Assembly (NCBI GenBank): GCA_937960715.1 | Contig: CALGOO010000055.1 | Span: 1 to 35,790, forward strand | Reading direction: 5' to 3' | Origin: an uncultured Candidatus Competibacteraceae bacterium | Lineage (GTDB): Bacteria > Pseudomonadota > Gammaproteobacteria > Competibacterales > Competibacteraceae | DNA: 35,790 nt | Part shown: piece after piece, positions 24,537 to 33,317 of the stretch | Layout of the letters: every line of letters starts with the position of its first letter | How positions within the stretch are numbered: the stretch's first letter is position 1 | Program-made: the position numbers and the translations under genes | The notes under the pieces: model-generated | What the model saw: only the letters and a program-made list of their open reading frames with translations | Databases searched by the model: none | What the model was told of the DNA's origin: nothing

Positions 24537-25778
24537 GTGACCGAGCGGCGAGTGGTAGTGACGGGCATGGGCATCGTGTCCCCGGTCGGCAGCACCGTGG
24601 AGGCCGCCTGGGCCAACATCCTGGCGGGTCGCAGTGGCATCGGGCCGGTCACCGCCTTCGACGTGAGCAGTTTTCCAGTCCGCATCGGCGGCGCGGTGAA
24701 GGATTTTCAGGTGGAGCAGTACCTGAATACCAAGGAAGCCAAGAAGATGGATGCCTTCATCCACTACGGCATCGGCGCGGCGGCGCAGGCGATTCGGGAC
24801 GCGGGACTAGAGATCACCGAGGCGAACGCCGAGCGGATCGGCACTTACATCGGCTCCGGCATCGGCGGTCTGCCGGGCATCGAGGAAGGTCACGCGGCGT
24901 TCTTGAAGGGCGGACCGCGCAAGCTGACCCCCTTCTTCGTGCCGCGCAGCATCATCAACATGGTCTCTGGCAACTTGTCCGTCCTGTACGGCATCAAGGG
25001 CCCGAACCTGGCGGTGGTCACCGCTTGCACCACCGGCACCCACAGCATCGGCCTGGCGGGCCGACTGATCGTATATGGCGACGCCGACGTGATGATCGCC
25101 GGCGGCGCGGAAATGGCCACCACGCCTACCGGACTGTGCGGCTTCGCGGCGGCGCGGGCGCTGTCCACCCGCAACGACGAGCCGGAGAAAGCCAGCCGGC
25201 CCTGGGACCGGGACCGCGACGGTTTCGTGCTCAGCGACGGCGCCGGGGTGATGGTGCTGGAAGAATACGAACACGCCCGACGGCGCGGCGCGCGGATCCA
25301 CGCCGAACTGATCGGTTTCGGCATGAGCGGCGACGCCTACCACATGACCCTGCCGCCGCCGGATGGCGACGGCGCGCGGCGGGCGATGGCCAATGCCTTG
25401 CGCGACGCGGAAATCCCGCCCGAGGCGGTGGACTACATCAACGCCCACGGCACGTCCACCCCGGCGGGCGACAAGATCGAAAGCGACGCGGCCAAGGCGG
25501 TATTCGGCGATCATGCCTATCGGTTGGCGATGAGTTCGACCAAATCGATGACCGGCCATCTGCTGGGCGCGGCCGGCGGGGTCGAAGCGATTTTTTCGGT
25601 GCTGGCGATTCGCGATCAGGTCGCGCCGCCCACCATCAATCTGGACCATCCGGAACCGGAGTGTGATCTGAATTACGTCCCGCACACCACCCAGGAACGG
25701 CGCATCAAGGTCGCGCTGTCGAACTCGTTCGGCTTCGGCGGCACCAACGGCACGGTGATTTTCCGCGCGCTGGAGTAA
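24537..25778 (+). CDS. fabF: Beta-ketoacyl-ACP synthase II FabF
   Basis: Chain-elongating condensing enzyme of fatty-acid synthesis. From GTG 24537 (GAGGGG upstream) it has 413 aa and starts MTERRVVVTGMGIVSPVG. The catalytic residues are Cys164 (TACTTGTHS), His304 (NAHGTST) and His341 (TGHLLGAAGG). The frame extends ten codons upstream to 24507, but that part overlaps the terminator stem region and is not family-like. pabC, often next in gammaproteobacteria, is absent. Confidence 0.97.
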   Translation: MTERRVVVTGMGIVSPVGSTVEAAWANILAGRSGIGPVTAFDVSSFPVRIGGAVKDFQVEQYLNTKEAKKMDAFIHYGIGAAAQAIRDAGLEITEANAERIGTYIGSGIGGLPGIEEGHAAFLKGGPRKLTPFFVPRSIINMVSGNLSVLYGIKGPNLAVVTACTTGTHSIGLAGRLIVYGDADVMIAGGAEMATTPTGLCGFAAARALSTRNDEPEKASRPWDRDRDGFVLSDGAGVMVLEEYEHARRRGARIHAELIGFGMSGDAYHMTLPPPDGDGARRAMANALRDAEIPPEAVDYINAHGTSTPAGDKIESDAAKAVFGDHAYRLAMSSTKSMTGHLLGAAGGVEAIFSVLAIRDQVAPPTINLDHPEPECDLNYVPHTTQERRIKVALSNSFGFGGTNGTVIFRALE

Positions 25779-25788
25779 GCCCGGTGTT

Positions 25789-25828
25789 CCCGTTCGCTTC
25801 CCTCGTCCGCTGGCGGGAAAGGAACGGG
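25789..25828. repeat. Hairpin between fabF and mltG
   Basis: CCCGTTC (25789-25795) pairs with GAACGGG (25822-25828), and TTCCC (25798-25802) with GGGAA (25815-25819), giving an interrupted stem. With the following GGGTGAGGG it resembles the widespread CCCTCTCCC/GGGAGAGGG...GGGTGAGGG dispersed repeat of proteobacteria. There is no T-tract. The mltG ribosome-binding site is directly downstream. Confidence 0.45.
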
Positions 25829-25838
25829 GGGTGAGGGC

Positions 25839-26867
25839 ATGGTTTCCCCCCGCTGGCCTCGACGGTTGCCGCTGGTCCTGGCGGTGCTGACGCTGATCCT
25901 GGGGCCGGCGCTGTATGTCGTTTACGCCGATTACCGCGCGTTCCTTGACGTTCCCCTTGGCGTACCGACTGGCGGTCTGATCCTGGAATTGAAGCCCGGT
26001 ATGGGCATGTCCGATCTTGTGCGGGAATTGCGGCGACAACCGGGTCTGCTGCGGTCGGGGCCGTACCTGGAAGCCTACGCCCGATCCAATCGGTTGGCGT
26101 ACCGGCTCAAGGCCGGCGAATACGCCCTCGCGCCGGGCCTCACGCCGCGCGGGTTGCTCGACCAGATCGTGGCCGGCCGAGTCATTCAACATTCGCTGAC
26201 GGTGGTGGAAGGCTGGACCTTCAAGCAACTGCGCCGGGCGCTGGCGGAGCATCCCAAGATCGGCCAGACCCTGCGGGACGCGAGCGACGCCGAAATCATG
26301 GCGCGGCTGGGTCGGCCGGGCGAGCATCCCGAGGGACGATTCTTGCCGGATACCTACCGTTTCCCCGTTGGCTTCACCGATGAGGCGTTCCTGCGCCGGG
26401 CGCTGGCAGCGATGGACCGCCAGTTGAATGCGGCGTGGAGTCGCCGTTCCCCGAATTCGCCGCTGACCGATCCTTACCAGGCGCTGATCCTGGCCTCGAT
26501 CGTGGAAAAGGAGACGGCGGCGCCGGCGGAACGGCCGGCGATCGCTGGCGTGTTCGCGCGCCGGTTGCGGCGGGGGATGCCGTTGCAGACCGATCCGACC
26601 GTGATCTATGGTTTGGGCGAGGCCTTCGACGGCAACCTGCGTCGCGTCGATCTGGCGCGCGACAACCCCTATAACACCTACACTCGCAAGGGCTTGCCGC
26701 CGACGCCGATTGCCTTGCCCGGCGCGGACGCACTGGCCGCCGCCGTCAATCCCGCCCCCGGCGACGCGCTGTATTTCGTGGCGACCGGCCAGGGCGGGCA
26801 TGTCTTTTCCCGGACGCTCGACGAACATAACCAGGCAGTCAGGCAGTATCAGTTGAAGGGTAGGTAA
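25839..26867 (+). CDS. mltG: Endolytic murein transglycosylase MltG
   Basis: A membrane-anchored lytic transglycosylase that cuts nascent glycan strands and may set their length. The 342-aa protein has one N-terminal membrane segment (about residues 10-28), a LysM-like region (about 45-115) and the YceG catalytic domain with the active-site Glu223 in ASIVEKET. LQTDPTVIYGLG, NPYNTY and GLPPTPIALPG follow. TGAGGG precedes the ATG. Its place before tmk is standard for gammaproteobacteria. Confidence 0.95.
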   Translation: MVSPRWPRRLPLVLAVLTLILGPALYVVYADYRAFLDVPLGVPTGGLILELKPGMGMSDLVRELRRQPGLLRSGPYLEAYARSNRLAYRLKAGEYALAPGLTPRGLLDQIVAGRVIQHSLTVVEGWTFKQLRRALAEHPKIGQTLRDASDAEIMARLGRPGEHPEGRFLPDTYRFPVGFTDEAFLRRALAAMDRQLNAAWSRRSPNSPLTDPYQALILASIVEKETAAPAERPAIAGVFARRLRRGMPLQTDPTVIYGLGEAFDGNLRRVDLARDNPYNTYTRKGLPPTPIALPGADALAAAVNPAPGDALYFVATGQGGHVFSRTLDEHNQAVRQYQLKGR

Positions 26868-26871
26868 TAAC

Positions 26872-27498
26872 GTGTCCGGCCAGTTCATTACCATCGAGGG
26901 CGGCGAGGGTGTCGGCAAGACCACCCAGTTGGCGTTCATGCGCGAATATTTGGAACAGGCGGGTTATCGGGTGACGCTGACCCGCGAGCCGGGCGGCACG
27001 GCGCTGGGCGAGGAAATCCGTTCCCTGCTGCTCGGCCATCGCCACGACGGCATGGCGCTGGCCACCGAGACGCTGCTGATGTTCGCCGCCCGCGCCGAGC
27101 ACCTGGAACGGGCGATCCGGCCGGCGCTGGCCGCCGGTCATTGGGTCTTGTGCGACCGGTTCACCGACGCCACCTACGCCTATCAAGGGGGTGGACGGGG
27201 TTTGTCGCTGGAACGGATCGCGATCCTGGAAAACTGGGTGCAAGACGACCTACGGCCCGATTTGACCCTGATATTCGATGCGCCAGTCGCGGTGGGGTTG
27301 GAACGGGCGGCGCGGCGCGGTGCGGCGGATCGCTTCGAGCGGGAGGAAACCGCCTTTTTCGAGCGGATCCGCGCGGTTTATCTCGACCGGGCGCGGCAAG
27401 AGCCCGACCGCTGCCGGATCGTGAACGCCGACCGGCCGGTCGCGGTGGTTCGGGCCGAGGTGGAAGCCATCCTCGCGGGCTGGCTGGAGCGGTACTGA
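26872..27498 (+). CDS. tmk: Thymidylate kinase
   Basis: Phosphorylates dTMP to dTDP in the cytosol. The 208-aa protein has the P-loop GGEGVGKT (residues 10-17), TREPGGT, the DRFTDATYAYQGGGR substrate loop and a Lid with ADRFERE. GTG 26872 is the start, 5 bases after the mltG stop. Its TGA shares one base with the holB ATG, so the two are translationally coupled. Confidence 0.96.
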   Translation: MSGQFITIEGGEGVGKTTQLAFMREYLEQAGYRVTLTREPGGTALGEEIRSLLLGHRHDGMALATETLLMFAARAEHLERAIRPALAAGHWVLCDRFTDATYAYQGGGRGLSLERIAILENWVQDDLRPDLTLIFDAPVAVGLERAARRGAADRFEREETAFFERIRAVYLDRARQEPDRCRIVNADRPVAVVRAEVEAILAGWLERY

Positions 27499-28475
27499 TG
27501 GACGACGAACGCCTGCCCTGGCATCAGGATCTTTGGCGACAGTGGCAACGGCGGCGAGTCGCCGGGCGACTGCCGCACGCGCTGTTGTTGTCCGGCCCGG
27601 CGGGACTGGGCAAGGGGCGGTTCGCCCGCCGGCTGGCGCGGGCGCTGCTGTGCGCCCATCCCGGCGCCGAGGGCGAAGCCTGTGGTCAGTGTCGGAGTTG
27701 CCGGCTGTTCCGGGCCGGCAGCCATCCCGACTACAGCCTGGCGCGGCCGGAAGAAGACGGCAAGGTCCTCAAGGTGGATCAGGTCCGCGAATTGCGCGCC
27801 TTCCTCGGTTATACCGCCCAATATGGCGGTTACAAGATCGCGCTGCTGGAACCCGCCGACCGGCTCAACGTCAATGCCGCCAACGCCCTGCTGAAGACGC
27901 TGGAGGAGCCACCAGGTAACGGTTTGCTGCTGCTGGTGACCGCCCAGCCGGCACGCTTGCCGGTCACGGTGCGCAGCCGCTGTCAAAGGATCGATTTCCA
28001 CCCACCCGCGGCGGCGGTCGCCGTTCCCTGGCTGGCGGCCCGCGTCGCGGACGGACTGGACCCGGCGGTGTTGCTGGACATCGCCGGCGGTGGGCCGCTC
28101 GCCGCGCTGGCCCAGGCCGACGGCGAACGCTGGCGCCGTCGTCGGGCATTGTTCGAGTGCTACGAGCGGGCGCTGGCCGGACAAATCGATCCGATCCAGG
28201 CGGCGGAATGCTGGACGCAAGGCGATTTGAGCGAAAATCTGCGCTGGCTGGTCGGCTGGCATACCGACCTGATTCGGCTTAAGATGAATGCCGAGCCGCC
28301 GCGCTTGAGCCATCCCGACCTGCGTTCCGCACTGCGGCGCTGGGCTGGGCGGGGGGCGCCGCGCGCCCTGTTCGGGCGCCTGGACGCGGCGGTTCGGTTG
28401 CGCGCGCTCTGCGCGACCACCCAGGTCAACGCGTCCCTGCTACTGGAGACGTTTCTCGGCGACGCGCTCCTCTGA
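27498..28475 (+). CDS. holB: DNA polymerase III delta' subunit
   Basis: A subunit of the clamp loader that places the beta sliding clamp on DNA. The 325-aa protein has a degenerate P-loop, GPAGLGKG (33-40), as usual for delta', which does not hydrolyse ATP. The zinc-binding cysteines are Cys52, 62, 65 and 68 (CGQCRSC). LNVNAANALLKTLEEPP and VRSRCQ (the SRC motif that completes a neighbour's ATP site) are present. ATG 27498 overlaps the tmk stop. Confidence 0.95.
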   Translation: MDDERLPWHQDLWRQWQRRRVAGRLPHALLLSGPAGLGKGRFARRLARALLCAHPGAEGEACGQCRSCRLFRAGSHPDYSLARPEEDGKVLKVDQVRELRAFLGYTAQYGGYKIALLEPADRLNVNAANALLKTLEEPPGNGLLLLVTAQPARLPVTVRSRCQRIDFHPPAAAVAVPWLAARVADGLDPAVLLDIAGGGPLAALAQADGERWRRRRALFECYERALAGQIDPIQAAECWTQGDLSENLRWLVGWHTDLIRLKMNAEPPRLSHPDLRSALRRWAGRGAPRALFGRLDAAVRLRALCATTQVNASLLLETFLGDALL

Positions 28476-28513
28476 TTCCCGGTTCCCGACTTGTTTGCAA
28501 AGGGTTGAACACC

Positions 28514-28858
28514 ATGGCGGTTCCACGGCAAGGCGTCATTTCCCTCGCCATCAAGGACAAGGCGATGCTCCATTCCAGCTATATGCCCTTCGTCAAGGGC
28601 GGGGGCATCTTCATTCCGACCGAAAAAACCTTCGAACTGGATGACGAGGTGTTCCTGCTGCTGACGATCCTGGACGACCCGGAACGGTTCGCCATCACTG
28701 GCAAGGTCGTCTGGATCAACCACCGAACCACGCCGGGTGGTCGCCAGATGGGTGTCGGCATCCAGTTTGGCGGCGCGGAGGGCGCCAGCCTTCAGAAGAA
28801 GATCGAAGCGCAATTGGCTGGTTACGTCCGCGTCGAGCAACCCACCAACACGATGTAG
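28514..28858 (+). CDS. pilZ: PilZ, type IV pilus assembly protein
   Basis: 114 aa, the founding-type PilZ protein needed for type IV pilus assembly in Pseudomonas and Xanthomonas, not a c-di-GMP receptor. GVISLAIKDKAMLHSSYMPF, GGGIFIPTEKTFELDDEVFLLL, GKVVWI and the conserved C-terminal PTNTM match. The RxxxR c-di-GMP motif is lacking, as in the Pseudomonas protein. The holB-pilZ-tatD order is conserved in pseudomonads. Its presence implies that the organism makes type IV pili. AAGGG lies about 10 bases before ATG 28514; TTG 28505 is an alternative start. Confidence 0.92.
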   Translation: MAVPRQGVISLAIKDKAMLHSSYMPFVKGGGIFIPTEKTFELDDEVFLLLTILDDPERFAITGKVVWINHRTTPGGRQMGVGIQFGGAEGASLQKKIEAQLAGYVRVEQPTNTM

Positions 28859-28871
28859 ATTCAAGCGAGCG

Positions 28872-29657
28872 ATGCTGGTCGATTCCCATTGTCATCTGGA
28901 CCGGGTCGAATTGGCGCCCTTCGGCGGCGGTCTGGCGGGGCTGCTGGATGCCGCGGCGGCGAGCGGCGTCACGCGGTTGTTGAGCGTGGCGGTGGATTTG
29001 GAAAGCTGGCCGGCCCTGGCCCGGATGACCGAGCCTTATCCCCAAATCGCGTTGTCGGTGGGGGTACATCCAAGCGAGGAGGGCGGTCGCGCGCCGACCG
29101 TGGCGGAGTTGACGGCGCTGGGCCGCGCGTCGCGCGTGGCCGCCATCGGTGAGACCGGACTGGATTACCACTATGGGGCCGAAAGCGCCGACCGCCAGCG
29201 GGACTGGTTCCGCATTCACGTCGCCGCCGCCCGGGAATTGGGCAAGCCGTTGATCGTCCACACCCGCGACGCCCGCGAGGACACCTTGCGAATTCTGGCC
29301 GAGGAGGGCGCGGCCGAGGTGGGCGGGGTGCTGCACTGCTTCACCGAGGATTGGGCGATGGCGGAGCGGGCGCTGGCGCTGAATTTCCACATCTCGTTTT
29401 CCGGGATCGTCACCTTCAAGAACGCCAAACCCATTCAAGACGCCGCGCGGCGCGTGCCCGCCGACCGGTTGCTGGTGGAGACCGACGCGCCTTACCTGGC
29501 GCCGGTCCCGCACCGGGGCAAGCCCAATCATCCGGCCTGGGTGTGGCATGTGGCGGAGTTCGTGGCCCGGTTGCGGGGCGAGACCCTGGAGCGAATCGCG
29601 GCGATCACCACCGCCAATTACCTGCGGCTGTTCGGCTTATCCGCGGAGGTGGCGTGA
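28872..29657 (+). CDS. TatD-family metal-dependent hydrolase (YcfH type)
   Basis: A 261-aa TIM-barrel hydrolase with DNase or D-aminoacyl-tRNA deacylase activity reported in the family. The metal ligands are visible as DSHCHLD (residues 4-10), GETGLDYHY, VHTRDA, HCFTED and ETDAPYLAP. Length and gene order (after pilZ) fit the YcfH subgroup. ATG 28872 is 13 bases after the pilZ stop with only a weak GAGCG upstream. The stop overlaps the next gene as GTGA. Confidence 0.93.
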   Translation: MLVDSHCHLDRVELAPFGGGLAGLLDAAAASGVTRLLSVAVDLESWPALARMTEPYPQIALSVGVHPSEEGGRAPTVAELTALGRASRVAAIGETGLDYHYGAESADRQRDWFRIHVAAARELGKPLIVHTRDAREDTLRILAEEGAAEVGGVLHCFTEDWAMAERALALNFHISFSGIVTFKNAKPIQDAARRVPADRLLVETDAPYLAPVPHRGKPNHPAWVWHVAEFVARLRGETLERIAAITTANYLRLFGLSAEVA

Positions 29658-30277
29658 ATCACGCGGAAATGCGCGACCGGGTTCGCCACTGCCTGCATTC
29701 GACCCATCAGGTGGAAATTCTGACCGGCGATCACGCGGTAGCCGGGATGGAGCGCGAGGAACGGCCTCTGACCCCAGCGGCGGTGCTGGTGCCGCTGGTC
29801 GAGCGGGCCGAGGGCTACACGGTGTTGTTGACCCAGCGCACCGCCCATCTGGAGCATCATGCTGGCCAGATCAGCTTTCCCGGTGGCCGGGCCGAAGCGG
29901 AGGACACCAGTCCGGTCGAGACCGCGTTGCGCGAGGCGGAGGAAGAAATCGGCCTGCATCGCCGACACGTGGTGGAAATCGCCGGCTTTCTCGATTCGTA
30001 TCAAACCATCACCGGGTTTCTGGTCACGCCGGTGGTGGGTTTCGTGACCCCGCCGTTCGAGTTGACGCTGGATGATTTCGAAGTCGCCGAGGCGTTCGAG
30101 GTGCCGCTGGAATTCATCCTCGATCCGCGCCATCACGAACAGCGCAGTGTGCTCTACCAGGGCCAGCCGCGGCGCTATTACGTGATTCCGTATCAGGATC
30201 GTTTTATCTGGGGCGCGACCGCCGCCATGCTGGTCAATTTCGCCCGGCGGCTGACCGGTAACCCGCTGTCACTGTGA
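29654..30277 (+). CDS. Nudix hydrolase, probable CoA pyrophosphatase (NudL-like)
   Basis: 207 aa with the Nudix box at about residues 77-100: GGRAEAEDTSPVETALREAE then EEIGL, the spacing and ExxxDTxxxTALREAxEEIGL style of the CoA-specific group. The group's preceding element LEHHAGQISFPGG is also present. It probably cleaves CoA or acyl-CoA to 3',5'-ADP and phosphopantetheine. GTG 29654 overlaps the tatD stop, so the two are co-translated. The end overlaps the convergent small gene by 9 bases. Confidence 0.9.
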   Translation: MNHAEMRDRVRHCLHSTHQVEILTGDHAVAGMEREERPLTPAAVLVPLVERAEGYTVLLTQRTAHLEHHAGQISFPGGRAEAEDTSPVETALREAEEEIGLHRRHVVEIAGFLDSYQTITGFLVTPVVGFVTPPFELTLDDFEVAEAFEVPLEFILDPRHHEQRSVLYQGQPRRYYVIPYQDRFIWGATAAMLVNFARRLTGNPLSL

Positions 30278-30466
30278 ATCCGGCGCGTCGCTGGCCGCGC
30301 CCCGGTGGTGGACGAATTGCCGCAACAGGAATTCCTCGTCGCGCGGCGTCAGATCGAATCGCAGGCTGGCCTGCTCGACGGTTTTGAGGGTGCAATGTCC
30401 CTGTTCGGCCAGCCACTGAAAGGCGTGGCGCAACGCCTCGCCTTGGGGGATGAGCGGTTTGGACAC
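30269..30466 (-). CDS. Small protein of unknown function, downstream of the aldolase
   Basis: A 65-aa frame starting at GTG 30466 (MSKPLIPQGEALRHAFQWL...). It starts 5 bases after the aldolase stop, so the two are probably co-transcribed. The middle part, TVEQASLRFDLTPRDEEFLLRQF, is an amphipathic helical pattern with plausible composition, unlike the surrounding shadow frames. I do not recognise a family. The end overlaps the convergent Nudix gene. The rating rests on position and composition only. Confidence 0.5.
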   Translation of the reverse strand: MSKPLIPQGEALRHAFQWLAEQGHCTLKTVEQASLRFDLTPRDEEFLLRQFVHHRGAASDAPDSQ

Positions 30467-30471
30467 GGCCG

Positions 30472-31029
30472 TCAGATCTTGCCCGCCTGCTGAGCGATGA
30501 AGGCGGTCTTGGCCGACAGCTCCAGCGAACAAGTCCATTTGTAGGCGAGATTGAGGCTGTCGGCGCCGGCGTAGACGCCGTGGCCGCGCACCACGGCGAT
30601 GGGGTAATCCGCCAGGATTTCGCCCACCATGCGCGGCGAACGGGCTTCGTACTGGTCGTAGGGGATGGTCAGGACCGGTACTCGGCTGAAGTACAACTGT
30701 CCCTCGAAATCGGCCGGAAGGAATTCCTCGTTGTCCATGGTCATCGCCACGGAATAGGGGCCGTGGCTGTGCAGCAGGGCGCGGACCCTGGGATTGGCTT
30801 GGTAGACCGCCAGATGGAGACGGGCATCCATCGAGGCCCCCTTGCCGATGCCGCCGTCGAGGCGGCACTCGACCAGATCGCCACTGCTGAGGGTATCGGC
30901 GCAGCAACCGGTGGGCGTGATCCAGAAGGTGTCGCCGTCCCGAGCCGAGGCGTTGCCGCTGTGGGAGTCGTTGAGGCCGTACTGGCGCAGCCAGCGATAG
31001 TGTCGAACCAGATCGTCTTTGATGTTCAT
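30472..31029 (-). CDS. Class II aldolase/adducin-family protein
   Basis: A 185-aa zinc-dependent aldolase/epimerase-like protein. SGNAS (24-28), ITPTG (37-41), HSH (His87, His89) and GHGVYAG (His150) give the phosphate-binding loop and zinc ligands of the FucA/AraD family. The position of the catalytic Glu of FucA appears to be Asp68 (SMDARLH). Relatives act on fuculose-, rhamnulose-, ribulose- or methylthioribulose phosphates; the substrate here is unknown. It is shorter than FucA (about 215 aa). The start at 31029 is 25 bases after the metallophosphoesterase gene. Confidence 0.85.
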   Translation of the reverse strand: MNIKDDLVRHYRWLRQYGLNDSHSGNASARDGDTFWITPTGCCADTLSSGDLVECRLDGGIGKGASMDARLHLAVYQANPRVRALLHSHGPYSVAMTMDNEEFLPADFEGQLYFSRVPVLTIPYDQYEARSPRMVGEILADYPIAVVRGHGVYAGADSLNLAYKWTCSLELSAKTAFIAQQAGKI

Positions 31030-31054
31030 GGCGGCGATTATAGCGGGATGGCGG

Positions 31055-31852
31055 TTAGGCCGGAACCCGCCGCGCCGGGTCGTTCGCGCGGGCCGCCGCG
31101 ACCCGCTCCACGCCAGTCCGCAGCGTGCCGTCGGGATACAGCTCGAACCAGCGATAGCCGGGCGGAAGATCGTCCACGCGCGGTTCCGGGGCGTCGGGCC
31201 GGAATTGCACCGAGGTCGCGGGGGTGGCCAGCAGTTGCACATGGCTCCGCCAGCCGGCGAACTCGCCGTGGATATGGCCCCACGCCACCGCCCGGACTTG
31301 TGGATAGCGATCCAGCACCGCGAACAACGCCGCGCCATTGCTGACCGTCATGGTGTCGAGCCAGCCCGTGCCGACCGGCAACGGGTTGTGGTGCAGGCAG
31401 ACCAGGGTGGGCCGTTCGGGGTCGGTCGCCAGGACGGTGTCGAGCAGCGCCAGTTCGCCGGAGGCCAGATGGCCGTCGGGCGTGCCGGGAAAACTGGAGT
31501 CCAGCAGCACGAACTGCCAGTGACCGGCGACGAAGTAGCGTTCCCAGCGCACGCGGCCGCCGCGCAGCGTTCGGCTCATGACCGCGGGAAAGTCGTGGTT
31601 GCCCGGCAGGCAATAGACCGGCAGGTCCAACGGTTCCAGCGCCTGACGCAGACGGGGATAAGCGTCCGGCTCGTCGCCGACCAGATCGCCCGTGGCGAGG
31701 ACCAGGTCGGGGGTAGGTTGTCGTTCCCGGATATGCGCCAGCACCGCGCTCAGGCCGGCGTCCACGTCGGCGCCCCAAAGCCGGGTGCCGGGGGTGGTCT
31801 TGAGATGGAGATCGCTGATCTGGACGACGCGGAGCGGGGCGGTGGTCGGCAT
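31055..31852 (-). CDS. CpdA-like metallophosphoesterase
   Basis: 265 aa from ATG 31852 (GAGGA about 10 bases upstream; another ATG lies at 31870). Calcineurin-like motifs are in order: QISDLHL, ATGDLVGD, PGNHDF, LHHNPLP and WGHIHGEF. These carry the two-metal centre. The organisation matches class III cyclic nucleotide phosphodiesterases such as CpdA, which hydrolyse 3',5'-cAMP. Substrate is inferred from family only. It stands between argA and the aldolase on the same strand. Confidence 0.88.
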   Translation of the reverse strand: MPTTAPLRVVQISDLHLKTTPGTRLWGADVDAGLSAVLAHIRERQPTPDLVLATGDLVGDEPDAYPRLRQALEPLDLPVYCLPGNHDFPAVMSRTLRGGRVRWERYFVAGHWQFVLLDSSFPGTPDGHLASGELALLDTVLATDPERPTLVCLHHNPLPVGTGWLDTMTVSNGAALFAVLDRYPQVRAVAWGHIHGEFAGWRSHVQLLATPATSVQFRPDAPEPRVDDLPPGYRWFELYPDGTLRTGVERVAAARANDPARRVPA

Positions 31853-31888
31853 GGCGCAAGGTCCTCGCAAAAGGGTGACGCGAACAGC

Positions 31889-33199
31889 TTACAGGGTTTT
31901 GATGAACACTTTCGAACGGCGCCGCCAGTTGTACAGGGCCTGTTTGCGCACCGGCAGATCGGCGACCTCGGCGGGCTCGAAGCCGCGCTCGCGGAACCAG
32001 TGTTCGGCGCGGGTCGTCAGCACGAACAGTCGGAGCAGACCTTGAGCGCGGGCCTGGCGCTCGATGAAGCGCAGCAGCGTATCGGCGCGGCCGCGGTTGC
32101 GGTAGTCCGGGTGTATCGCGACGCAGGCCAGTTCCGCCAGTCGCTCTTCGGCGAAGGGATACAGCGCGGCGCAGCCGATGATCGCGCCGTCGCGCTCCAG
32201 CACGGAAAAACGCTCGATTTCCATTTCCAGTCGCTCCCGCGACCGTCGCACCAGCGCGCCTTCCTCTTCCAAAGGTTGAATCAGCGCCAGCATCCCGCCG
32301 ATGTCGTCGATGGCGGCGGGACGCGATCCCTCGTAAATATCGGCGGTGATCAGGACGCCTACCCCGTCGCGGGTGAACAGTTCCAGCAGCAGCGCGCCGT
32401 CCATCTGGCGGCTGAGCAGGTGAACGCGGCGCACGCCGGCCTGACAGGCACGCAGCGCCAGCCGCAGATGGCGGGCGGTTTCCTCGGGCAGCGTGGGGTG
32501 CTCGGCCAGCAGGCGCGCGGCGTCGCTGGGGCTGAGTTCACGAACCGGTTGCCCGGCGGGATCGCGCAACGGGGGGCTTTCGGTCAGCACCAGCAGTTTG
32601 TCGGCGCGCAGGGCGATGGCGGCGGCGGCGGCCACGTCCTCGGCGCTCAGGTTGAAGATTTCGCCGGTCGGCGAGTAGCCCAGCGGCGACAACAGCACGA
32701 TGGCGTCCTGATCCAGCCACGAACGGATGGCGCGGTCGTCGATCCGCCGCACCTCGCCGGTGAAGCCGTAATCCACCCCCTCGCGCACCCCCAGCGGCCG
32801 GGCGGTGATCAGGTTGCCCGACGCCACCCGCAGGCGCGCGCCGTGCATCGGTGAGTTGGCCAGACCCATGGAAAGCCGCGCCTCGATCCGAATGCGCACT
32901 CGCCCCACCGCCTGTTTGACGTAGCGCAGATCCTCGGCCTCGGTCAGCCGCAGGTCATTGACGTAGCGCAGTTCGCGGCCGGCCTCGCGCAGACGCGCCT
33001 CGACCTGCGGCCGGGCGCCGTGCGCCAGCACCAGGCGAACGCCGAGGCTATCCAGCAAGGCCAGGTCATGAATCAGGCTGGAGAAATGCTCGGCCTCGAC
33101 CGTCTCGCCGCCGAACAACACCACGAAGGTTCGGTTGCGATGGGCGTTGATGTAGGGGCCGGCTTGGCGAAACCAGTGGACGAAGCGTTCAAGATTCAT
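31889..33199 (-). CDS. argA: N-acetylglutamate synthase ArgA
   Basis: First enzyme of arginine synthesis, acetylating glutamate from acetyl-CoA. The 436-aa protein has an amino-acid-kinase-like domain (about residues 1-285, FVVLFGGETVEAE, RLVLAHGARPQVE) and a GNAT domain (about 290-436) with IDDIGGMLALIQPLEEEG, ELACVAIHPDYRNRGRA (acetyl-CoA loop) and WFRERGFEPAEV. The kinase-like domain usually binds arginine for feedback inhibition. No strong ribosome-binding site is visible at ATG 33199. It is divergent from hemF. Confidence 0.96.
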   Translation of the reverse strand: MNLERFVHWFRQAGPYINAHRNRTFVVLFGGETVEAEHFSSLIHDLALLDSLGVRLVLAHGARPQVEARLREAGRELRYVNDLRLTEAEDLRYVKQAVGRVRIRIEARLSMGLANSPMHGARLRVASGNLITARPLGVREGVDYGFTGEVRRIDDRAIRSWLDQDAIVLLSPLGYSPTGEIFNLSAEDVAAAAAIALRADKLLVLTESPPLRDPAGQPVRELSPSDAARLLAEHPTLPEETARHLRLALRACQAGVRRVHLLSRQMDGALLLELFTRDGVGVLITADIYEGSRPAAIDDIGGMLALIQPLEEEGALVRRSRERLEMEIERFSVLERDGAIIGCAALYPFAEERLAELACVAIHPDYRNRGRADTLLRFIERQARAQGLLRLFVLTTRAEHWFRERGFEPAEVADLPVRKQALYNWRRRSKVFIKTL

Positions 33200-33317
33200 G
33201 GTGGAGCGGGGCGTGGAATGCCTGGAAAGGTGGGTTGACGGAAAAAATAGTGGGCATTCGGGCGCGATAGTCTAATACCATTGCGGTCGAGTCCGTAATC
33301 GCCGTCCCTGAGTTCGC

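Noticed and set aside
24807..26939. 710-codon minus-strand frame opposite fabF and mltG
   Set aside because: It spans two real genes and their gap with arginine-rich, domain-free sequence.
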